Shown: piece by piece, positions 57,353 to 64,000 of the stretch
How the letters are laid out: every line of letters begins with the position of its first letter
Position numbering within the stretch: the stretch's first letter is position 1
Origin: Pseudomonas cremoricolorata DSM 17059 = NBRC 16634
Lineage (GTDB): Bacteria > Pseudomonadota > Gammaproteobacteria > Pseudomonadales > Pseudomonadaceae
Assembly: GCF_000425745.1 (NCBI RefSeq)
Contig: NZ_AUEA01000006.1
Location: 186,001 to 250,000 of the forward strand
DNA: 64,000 nt
Direction of reading: 5' to 3'
Program-made: the position numbers and the translations under genes
Notes under the pieces: generated by a model
Database searches by the model: none
Told to the model about the DNA's origin: nothing
The model's input: the letters and a program-made list of their open reading frames with translations, nothing else

Positions 57353-58915
57353 TCAGAGCTTGTTGAACAGGCTCAATTGCGACACCCGGGCAAACGCCAG
57401 TTGCGAGGCTTCGAGCATGGCCTGCTGCAAGGTCAGGGTGATCGCCGCCTGGGACATGTCGGTGTTGCCGATGGCGTTCTGCGTGGTCTTGTTGGCCACG
57501 CCCAGGCTGGTGTTTTCCTGGCGCTGGATCTCCAGCGAGTTGCCCCGCGCACCGATCGAGCCACGGGTGATGTCGATCCGCTCGCGGCCGCTGGCGAGGT
57601 TGGCGACCGCCGAGGCCACGGCGTTGCGCAGGTCGACGTTGACGGTTTCGCCATCGATCGGCGCATCCAGCGCGGCGCGCAGTTGCGCCAAGGTTTGCAG
57701 CGGGTTCTGCGTCTGGTGAGTGTCGACGCTGACGCTGAATTCATCACCTACCGCGGGTGCATCGCTGACCTGGTAAGTGACCCCGGCCACGGTGAAGGCG
57801 TTGCCGCTCATGCTGCCAGTGGCCACCGGCTGGCTGTCATCACTCATCGGCTGGGCGTAGAGCGCGTAGTCGGTGGCGCTGGTAAAGCGAATCACCGCGC
57901 CGCCACTTGGGAACGTGCTGTGATAGTCGGCCGGGTTGCTGATGCTGCTGCCGGTGATCTGCGCGGTCGAAGGGTTGCCGGCGCCACGGCTGGCGGTGAG
58001 GCTGTCCGGGCGCGTTTGCAGGCTGAACTGGTGGCCAGCGACTGCAGCATCGGCATCCTCGCCGTCCTTGAGCGACAGGTCGATACGAAACTCCACGCCG
58101 CGCAGGGTGACCACGTTGCCGCCTTCGGTATTGGCATCGAACACGCCGTTGGTGGCGGTCTGTGCAGTGATATCGTTACCGCTGGCATCGGTGATGGTGA
58201 AGCGCGTCGAGCTGGTGAAGTTCAGCGAGTACGGCTGGCCGCTGGCGAAGCGCTCGTTGTAGCTCGAGGTGGAGGTCATCAGCCCTTGCGAGACCTGCAC
58301 CTTGTTGTCGTTGGGCAGCGGCGCGGTCAGGGCCGACTCGGTACGGTTCTTGTTCACCGCTTGGTCGAAGACATTGAAACCGGTGTCGTTGGTCGCAAGG
58401 TTCAGGGTGTCGGACACCTGCAGGCTCAGCTGGGTCTGGTCGCCGTGGTAGCTGTAGGTGCCGTCGGCGTTGCGCTGGTAGGGCGGCTGGGCGGTCTTGG
58501 AGCCGCCGAACATGTAGTTGCCGTTGGCATCACGGGAGTTGAGCAGGCCGAAGACGTTGGCTTCGATTTCCTTGAGCTCGCTGCTGATCGAGGTGCGGTC
58601 GGCGTCGGTCAGGCCCGCACCGCCAGCGCGCACCGCCAGGTCGCTGGCGCGCTGCAAGGCCTCGTTGACCGTCGACAGCACGCTCTCCTCCTGCAACAGG
58701 GCGTTGTTGACCGTGTTCATGTTGGCGTCGTACTGCCCCAGCAGGGCCTGCTGCTGTTGCAGAATCAGCAGCCGCGCCGCACCGACCGGATCGTCGGCGG
58801 GGGTCTGAATGCGCACGCCAGAGGTGATCTGGTCGTTGGTCTTGGCCATGTCGGCGAAGTTCTTCGCGTAGCTGTTGGCGCTGGCGTCGTAGAACTGAGC
58901 AGTGGAAATTCGCAT
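57353..58915 (-). CDS. flgL: Flagellar hook-filament junction protein FlgL (HAP3)
   Basis: A 520-residue flagellin-like protein. The N-terminal helix region (MRISTAQFYDASANSYAKNF, TSGVRIQTPADDPVGAARLL) and the C-terminal helix (QAAITLTLQQAMLEASQLAF) are HAP3-type. It is longer than many FlgL proteins because of the central variable domain. It starts 14 bases after the flgK stop. Confidence 0.95.
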   Translation of the reverse strand: MRISTAQFYDASANSYAKNFADMAKTNDQITSGVRIQTPADDPVGAARLLILQQQQALLGQYDANMNTVNNALLQEESVLSTVNEALQRASDLAVRAGGAGLTDADRTSISSELKEIEANVFGLLNSRDANGNYMFGGSKTAQPPYQRNADGTYSYHGDQTQLSLQVSDTLNLATNDTGFNVFDQAVNKNRTESALTAPLPNDNKVQVSQGLMTSTSSYNERFASGQPYSLNFTSSTRFTITDASGNDITAQTATNGVFDANTEGGNVVTLRGVEFRIDLSLKDGEDADAAVAGHQFSLQTRPDSLTASRGAGNPSTAQITGSSISNPADYHSTFPSGGAVIRFTSATDYALYAQPMSDDSQPVATGSMSGNAFTVAGVTYQVSDAPAVGDEFSVSVDTHQTQNPLQTLAQLRAALDAPIDGETVNVDLRNAVASAVANLASGRERIDITRGSIGARGNSLEIQRQENTSLGVANKTTQNAIGNTDMSQAAITLTLQQAMLEASQLAFARVSQLSLFNKL

Positions 58916-58928
58916 GGTCAGTTAGCCC

Positions 58929-60971
58929 TCACAGCGCGTTGATCAAGGTTTGGAAGGTTTCCTGCGCCGCCTTGATGATCTGCGACGAGGCCGTGTAGTA
59001 GTGCTGGAACTTGACCAAGCTGGCCGCTTCGTCATCGAGGTTGACCCCCGACACCGCGCTGCGGCTTTCCTTGGCCGACTTGAGCACGGCATCGGTCGCG
59101 GTGCCGTCGATCTTCGCTTGGTTAGCCTTGGCGCCGACCTGCTCGACCAGCGATGCATAGGAGGCGGTAAAGCTGGTGCCACCGCCGGACTGAGTGCCGA
59201 CCGTGGCTTTGGTTTGCAAGGCCAGCAATTGCGCGGCGTTGCGGTTGTCGGACTTGCCGTCGCTGTTGAACGACAGGGTGAACGTATCGTTGCCGTTGGG
59301 GCTGCCGCCGATCTGCGTCTCGACCTTCAAGGTGCGCGGGTTGCCGCTGGCATCGAGCAATGGCGCGCCGTTGGCATCGCGCAGCGGCACACTCAGCGCC
59401 AGCTTGTTGTCTTGCCCCGGCACGATGCTGCCGGTGCCGATCGAGGCGCCCTTGGCATCGAACAAGGTGTAGCTCTGGGTACCGTTGCTGGGTGCCTGGA
59501 ACACCATGCGCACGGGCATGGAGCTGCGCATGGCATCACGCACAGCGGCGGTGTCGGCACCGCCATACACGTCGAGTCGCTCACCCAGGGTCGGCTGGGT
59601 GATGCTGCCGGTGCCGCCGTTGCCACTGCCAGCCGCAGCGCTGATGGGCGCTGCGAACGCCAGTTTGTTGGCATCCTGGGTCACGGTGGTGATCGCCGAG
59701 GCCGCGCTGCGGGTCGGAATGATCTTGAAACTGTCGCCGGCCGCCAGCGCGCCGCCCTTGAGCGCCAGGGTGAAGCCGTCGATGACCGGCGCCGGATTGG
59801 CGCTGAGGTCGAAGTTGCCCATGTCGCTGCCGTCGGAGCGGCGCACGCTGTACTGGCTGGCGCCGGTGAACTTCACCTCATAGTCGTAGGTGGTCAGCGC
59901 GCCACTGTTGGCAATGGTCACATCCAGGTTGCCGGAACCTGCGCTGTTGCTCGACGAGGCCAGGCTGCGCTGGGCGATGGCCGTGGCGCTGTTGATGCTG
60001 GAAAACAGGTTGCTGCCGAACTGGCCATTGGCATCCAGGCCCTGACCGAGCTGGCTGTTGATGCTGTCGGAGACCACCAGCGCGACGCGGCCCAGCTCGT
60101 TCATGGCCGGCATCAACACGTCACTGCGATAGCGCAGCAGGCCGCCGATCTGCCCGCCGCTGATCACCGAGGTCACATCCGAGCTGAAGTCCTGGTACTG
60201 GATCTGCACGCTGGCCTGGCCCTTGTCGGCGCTGCCGGGCTGCACCGACAGCGGATTGGCGCGCACGCCGACCACCAGCGACTGGCCGCTGCCCAGCGAC
60301 ACGTCGAAGTTGCCTTCACGTTCCTGCACGGTGACACCGACCAGCTCATTGAGCTGGCGCACCGCCTCGCTGCGCGCATCGAGCAGGCTGTTCGGCGCGT
60401 TGCCTGAGGCCGACAGCGAGACGATCTGCTTGTTGTATTCGGCGATGTTATTGGTGAGCTTGTTGACCTGCCCGGTGAGGGTCTGCAACTGCGAGTTGAT
60501 CAGCTCGTTCTGCTGGCTCATCTGTCCGGAGACGGCATTGAAGCGATTGCTCAGGGTCTGCGCCTGGGTCAGCAGCAACTGCCGCGAGGCCACATCGGAC
60601 GGCGACGCCGAGGCCGTCTGCAAGGCCGAGAAGAACCCGGTGAGCACCGAGCTGATGCCGGTGTCGCGGTCTGCCAGTAGCTTGTCGATGCCGGTGATCT
60701 GGTCTTGGAACGCGGTGGCGTCGGCCTGCAACGACGTGGCGGTCTGCAACTGGTTGTCGAGATAGGCGCTGTAGATGCGCCGCACTTCCGACAAGGTGGT
60801 GCCGGTGCCGAGAAAGCCCGCGCCGATGTTCTGCGAGGGCGACGAGGTCTGGATGACTTGCTGACGCGAGTAACCCGAGGTCGCGGCGTTGGCGATGTTG
60901 TTGGAGGTGACCGACAGCGCCGCCTGGCTGGCACTCAGGCCGCTCAGCCCGATCGAGATCAGATTAGTCAT
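58929..60971 (-). CDS. flgK: Flagellar hook-filament junction protein FlgK (HAP1)
   Basis: A 680-residue protein with N-terminal HAP1 signature (GLSGLSASQAALSVTSNNIA, NAATSGYSRQQVIQ) and C-terminal VNLDDEAASLVKFQHYYTAS. A long central variable domain carries several Gly/Asn-rich segments. It lies between flgJ and flgL. Confidence 0.96.
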   Translation of the reverse strand: MTNLISIGLSGLSASQAALSVTSNNIANAATSGYSRQQVIQTSSPSQNIGAGFLGTGTTLSEVRRIYSAYLDNQLQTATSLQADATAFQDQITGIDKLLADRDTGISSVLTGFFSALQTASASPSDVASRQLLLTQAQTLSNRFNAVSGQMSQQNELINSQLQTLTGQVNKLTNNIAEYNKQIVSLSASGNAPNSLLDARSEAVRQLNELVGVTVQEREGNFDVSLGSGQSLVVGVRANPLSVQPGSADKGQASVQIQYQDFSSDVTSVISGGQIGGLLRYRSDVLMPAMNELGRVALVVSDSINSQLGQGLDANGQFGSNLFSSINSATAIAQRSLASSSNSAGSGNLDVTIANSGALTTYDYEVKFTGASQYSVRRSDGSDMGNFDLSANPAPVIDGFTLALKGGALAAGDSFKIIPTRSAASAITTVTQDANKLAFAAPISAAAGSGNGGTGSITQPTLGERLDVYGGADTAAVRDAMRSSMPVRMVFQAPSNGTQSYTLFDAKGASIGTGSIVPGQDNKLALSVPLRDANGAPLLDASGNPRTLKVETQIGGSPNGNDTFTLSFNSDGKSDNRNAAQLLALQTKATVGTQSGGGTSFTASYASLVEQVGAKANQAKIDGTATDAVLKSAKESRSAVSGVNLDDEAASLVKFQHYYTASSQIIKAAQETFQTLINAL

Positions 60972-60981
60972 GGGTCAATCC

Positions 60982-62184
60982 TTATAGAGTCGTTGCAGAG
61001 CCGGCCATGGCGTACTGGGCAGTGGGTTGCAGCTGTCGGGCGATGCTGATGATCTTGCGCGCGTAGTCAGGATCGGTGGCGTAGCCGGCCTTTTGCAGCT
61101 CTCGAGCAAACTGTTCCGGTTTATCGGCAGAAGCCACGGCATCTTTATAGCGGCCGTTGTCCTGCAACAGGCTGACCAGGTCGTGGAAGCTGTCGGCATA
61201 GGAGTCGTACGAACGGAACGCCGCACGTTCCTTGACGAACTTGCCATCGCGGAACTCGCTGGTGATGGCACTGGCTTCACCGCCCTGCCACTTGCCGGTG
61301 GCCTTGATGCCGAACAGGTTGTGGCTGCTGCTGCCATCGCTGTTGCGCATCACCGACTTGCCCCAGCCGGTTTCCAGCGCGGCCTGGGCCACCAGGTAGC
61401 GCGGATCGATGCCGATGCGCTTGGCCGCCTCTTCGGCCATCGGCAGCATGGTGCGAACGAATTCGTCGCTGCCGGAGAAGGCCTTTTGCGGGGCCAGTGG
61501 CGGTTGCGCAACGGCGCGACCGACGATCTGCAAGCCATTGCCGGACGCCACGGCCAAGGCCGCAGCCGGCTTGGCAGCGTGACCGATCGAGGTGTCGCGA
61601 CCGCTGGCGTTGCTGCGGCCGAGCGAAGGCGCGTTGTCGCCAGTGCCGGGCGCACCGGCAGACGGCACGATGCCGGCCAGCAGGCGGTCGGTGAGCTTGC
61701 CGGGCAGGGCCAGCCGGCGTGAATTGAGCGCGGCCACGTCGTTGCGCGCCGTGCCGGTTTCGCCGCTGGCGCTGGGTGCTGCCACCTGCGCGCCCCACAG
61801 GGTCGGCGCATGGCCACCACGCGGGAACGGGCTGGCTGCCGCGCTGGCGGTGCTGGCCTTTGTTTTGGACAGCTGGCGCACCAGTACATCCTGCAAGCCG
61901 ATACCGCCGCCCTCGCGGGACATGCTCACGGCCATCTGCTGGTCGTACATGTCCTGGTACTGCTTGACCGTGTCGGTGTTCATCGGGTTGTCGTCGGCCA
62001 CCACGTTGCTGGCCTTGCGCGACGCCTTGAGCATTTCGCTGATGAACAGCGACTCGAACTCCTTGGCCACCTTGCGCACGTTGGCGTCGCTGTCGCGATC
62101 GCCATGCTTGAGCGAGCTCAGGCGGTTGAGGTCTGTGTAGGCACCACTGTCGGGCGTGTTCGATACCAGGCTCTTGGGCGTCAT
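60982..62184 (-). CDS. flgJ: Flagellar rod assembly protein/peptidoglycan hydrolase FlgJ
   Basis: A 400-residue dual-domain protein. The N-terminal rod-binding domain (VAKEFESLFISEMLKASRKA) caps rod assembly. After a Ser/Ala/Gly-rich linker (about 120-235), the glucosaminidase domain (about 240-395) has the catalytic Glu in AALETGWGKS and SSHNLFGIKATGKW. It opens the murein for the rod. Confidence 0.95.
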   Translation of the reverse strand: MTPKSLVSNTPDSGAYTDLNRLSSLKHGDRDSDANVRKVAKEFESLFISEMLKASRKASNVVADDNPMNTDTVKQYQDMYDQQMAVSMSREGGGIGLQDVLVRQLSKTKASTASAAASPFPRGGHAPTLWGAQVAAPSASGETGTARNDVAALNSRRLALPGKLTDRLLAGIVPSAGAPGTGDNAPSLGRSNASGRDTSIGHAAKPAAALAVASGNGLQIVGRAVAQPPLAPQKAFSGSDEFVRTMLPMAEEAAKRIGIDPRYLVAQAALETGWGKSVMRNSDGSSSHNLFGIKATGKWQGGEASAITSEFRDGKFVKERAAFRSYDSYADSFHDLVSLLQDNGRYKDAVASADKPEQFARELQKAGYATDPDYARKIISIARQLQPTAQYAMAGSATTL

Positions 62185-62195
62185 CGGCGCAGACC

Positions 62196-63305
62196 TCAGA
62201 TCACGATCAGGTCGGCTTGCAAGGCGCCGGCCTGTTTCAGGGCTTCGAGAATCGCCATCAGGTCGCCGGGCGCCGCGCCGACCTGGTTCACCGCCCGGAC
62301 GATTTCATCCAGGGTGGTGCCTGGGCCGAACTTGAACATCGGCTTGGCTTCCTGCTCGGCATTGACCCGCGAGCGCGGCACCACGGCGGTCTGGCCGTTG
62401 GAGAAGGCGCCTGGCTGGCTGACGATCGGGTCTTCGGTGATGGTCACCGTCAGGCTGCCGTGGGTCACCGCCGCCGGCGAGACCTTGACGTTCTGGCCGA
62501 TGACGATGGTGCCGGTGCGCGAGTTGATGATGACCTTGGCCACCGCCTGGCCCGGGTCGATTTCCAGGTTTTCCAGAATCGACAGGTAATCCACCCGCTG
62601 ACTGGGGTCCATGGGCGCGGTGACCTGCACCGAGCCGCCATCGAGCGCCTGGGCCACACCCGGGCCGAGCAGTTCGTTGACCTTGTCGACGATGTGCTTG
62701 GCGGTGGTGAAGTCGGGACGATTGAGGTTCAGGGTCAGGCTGTTGCCCTGGTTGAAGCCGCTGGGCACGGTACGTTCCACCGAGGCACCGCCGGGAATGC
62801 GCCCCGCCGACGGCACGTTGACGGTGATCTTGGACCCATCGCGGCCTTCGGCATCGAAGCCGCCGACCACCAGGTTGCCCTGGGCGATGGCATAGACATT
62901 GCCATCGATGCCCTTGAGCGGGGTCATCAGCAGGCTGCCGCCGCGCAGGCTCTTGGAGTTGCCGATGGACGACACGGTGATGTCGACCACCTGCCCGGGC
63001 TTGGCGAACGGCGGCAGGTCGGCATGCACCGACACCGCGGCGACGTTCTTCAGCTGCACGTTGCCCGAGCCTGGCGGCACCTTGATGCCGAACTGCGCGA
63101 GCATGTTGTTGAAGGTCTGCAGGGTGAACGGGGTCTGGGTAGTCTGGTCACCGGTGCCGTTGAGGCCGACCACCAGGCCGTAGCCGATCAACTGGTTGCT
63201 GCGCACGCCGGAGATGCTGGCAATGTCCTTGAGGCGTTCGGCGTGGGCGGCGAACGCGCAGGTGAACAGCAGGGTCGCGGCGAGCAGGTGCCTTGCGTTG
63301 AACAT
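62196..63305 (-). CDS. flgI: Flagellar P-ring protein FlgI
   Basis: A 369-residue periplasmic protein with a signal peptide ([16 protein letters not shown]) and P-ring signatures ([40 protein letters not shown]). It forms the P ring around the rod in the peptidoglycan layer. Confidence 0.97.
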   Translation of the reverse strand: MFNARHLLAATLLFTCAFAAHAERLKDIASISGVRSNQLIGYGLVVGLNGTGDQTTQTPFTLQTFNNMLAQFGIKVPPGSGNVQLKNVAAVSVHADLPPFAKPGQVVDITVSSIGNSKSLRGGSLLMTPLKGIDGNVYAIAQGNLVVGGFDAEGRDGSKITVNVPSAGRIPGGASVERTVPSGFNQGNSLTLNLNRPDFTTAKHIVDKVNELLGPGVAQALDGGSVQVTAPMDPSQRVDYLSILENLEIDPGQAVAKVIINSRTGTIVIGQNVKVSPAAVTHGSLTVTITEDPIVSQPGAFSNGQTAVVPRSRVNAEQEAKPMFKFGPGTTLDEIVRAVNQVGAAPGDLMAILEALKQAGALQADLIVI

Positions 63306-63317
63306 GGTCGTCGGTAC

Positions 63318-64000
63318 TCAGAAGGGCCAAAGCGGGCTCATGAAGAAGCGATCCAGCCACCCGGGCTGGCTGGCGTCGGCGAACGAGCCGGTACCCGAAT
63401 AGGTGATGCGGGCATCGGCGATGCGCGTGGACGACACGGTGTTGTCGGTGGCGATGTCATCGGCCCGCACCAGCCCTGCGATACGCACCAGTTCGTCACC
63501 GGTGTTGAGGGTCATCCACTTCTCGCCGCGTACCGAAATGATGCCGTTGGGCAGCACATCGGCCACGGTCACGGTGATCGAACCGGTCAGGGTATTGCCC
63601 TGGTTGGCCTTGCTGTCGCCCTTGGTGGAGCGGTCGCCGCTGTAGCCGCCGCTGAGCGAAAGATCGCCGCCACCGAACGGGTTGTTGGTGGTCGCCGAAC
63701 TGCCGAACAGCGAGGTCAGACCGAGGTTGGCCTTGCTGTTCTTGGCGATCTGCGAGCCTGCGTTCTTGCTCGCCGAGGTGCGCTCGTTGAGGGTGATGGT
63801 GATGATGTCACCGACGCGGAAGGCCTTGCGGTCGCTGTACATGTTCTGCTCGAAACCGGCCTGGTAGATCGAGCCGTTGTTGGCCGCGGCCGGCAGCGGC
63901 GTGCGCGGTAGTACAGGGGCGTAGTACGGGTCGTTGGGCTTGGCGGCGGGCGCCACGCACCCGACCAGCGACACGGCCCCTGCCAGGGCGAACACGGACA
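63318..64000 (-). CDS. flgH: Flagellar L-ring protein FlgH, start beyond window edge
   Basis: An outer-membrane lipoprotein forming the L ring. At least 226 codons are visible. The lipobox LVGC lies about 12 residues from the visible edge, followed by [20 protein letters not shown]. The C-terminal [19 protein letters not shown] is family-typical. A GTG at 63995 is in frame, but family alignment places the true start a few codons further out, so the gene is treated as partial. Confidence 0.95.
   Translation of the reverse strand, partial: SVFALAGAVSLVGCVAPAAKPNDPYYAPVLPRTPLPAAANNGSIYQAGFEQNMYSDRKAFRVGDIITITLNERTSASKNAGSQIAKNSKANLGLTSLFGSSATTNNPFGGGDLSLSGGYSGDRSTKGDSKANQGNTLTGSITVTVADVLPNGIISVRGEKWMTLNTGDELVRIAGLVRADDIATDNTVSSTRIADARITYSGTGSFADASQPGWLDRFFMSPLWPF

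Overview
The window is a chromosomal segment of a Pseudomonas, most likely of the P. putida group. This rests on the high G+C, the ccmABCDEFGHI order, the polar-flagellum gene order (FleQ/FleS/FleR, FlhF, FleN, MotC/MotD, ParC/ParP, HptB beside FliK, and a FabH-like gene between fliC and flgL), and protein sequences such as FleN, CheY and FlgH that look like P. putida proteins. Almost everything from 18.8 kb to the right end is on the minus strand and forms one large flagellar and chemotaxis regulon.

Layout. 1-1565: 3' end of a BvgS-type hybrid kinase (+). 1.6-4.1 kb: YggL-like protein (-), penicillin-binding protein 4 (+) and a proline-rich lipoprotein (-). 4.1-11.05 kb: the complete cytochrome c maturation operon ccmABCDEFGHI (-), with the lipoprotein gene overlapping its end. 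11.26-18.8 kb (+): a divergent accessory block with a second FliK-like protein, a stand-alone FlhB cytoplasmic-domain homologue that lacks the NPTH site, and two tandem paralogous ~915-residue proteins. Their C-termini carry the catalytic signature of large clostridial toxin glycosyltransferases, and a hydrophobic hairpin lies in the middle. This block is the most interesting part of the window.

18.8-33.1 kb (-): DUF2802, cheW, parP, parC, motD, motC, cheB, cheA, cheZ, cheY, fliA, fleN, flhF, flhA. A HigBA-like toxin-antitoxin pair (33.2-33.8 kb) separates flhA from flhB. 33.9-40.75 kb: flhB, fliR, fliQ, fliP, fliO, fliN, fliM, fliL and the canonical fliK. 40.85-47.2 kb: hptB, fliJ, fliI, fliH, fliG, fliF, fliE. 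47.3-51.6 kb: fleR, fleS and the master regulator fleQ. 51.8-55.9 kb: fliT, fliS, fliD, flaG and flagellin fliC. 56.1-57.1 kb: a KAS III-like enzyme. 57.4 kb to the end: flgL, flgK, flgJ, flgI and partial flgH.

Regulation. GG-N10-GC sigma54 promoters can be read upstream of flhA, fliL, fliK, fliE and fleSR. A variant lies before fliD. A sigma28-type promoter precedes fliC. This fits the FleQ/RpoN to FleSR to FliA cascade. Rho-independent terminators follow fliC, the KAS III gene and the TA module. No tRNA, rRNA, CRISPR array or insertion sequence was seen, and no gene-free stretch exceeds 300 bases.
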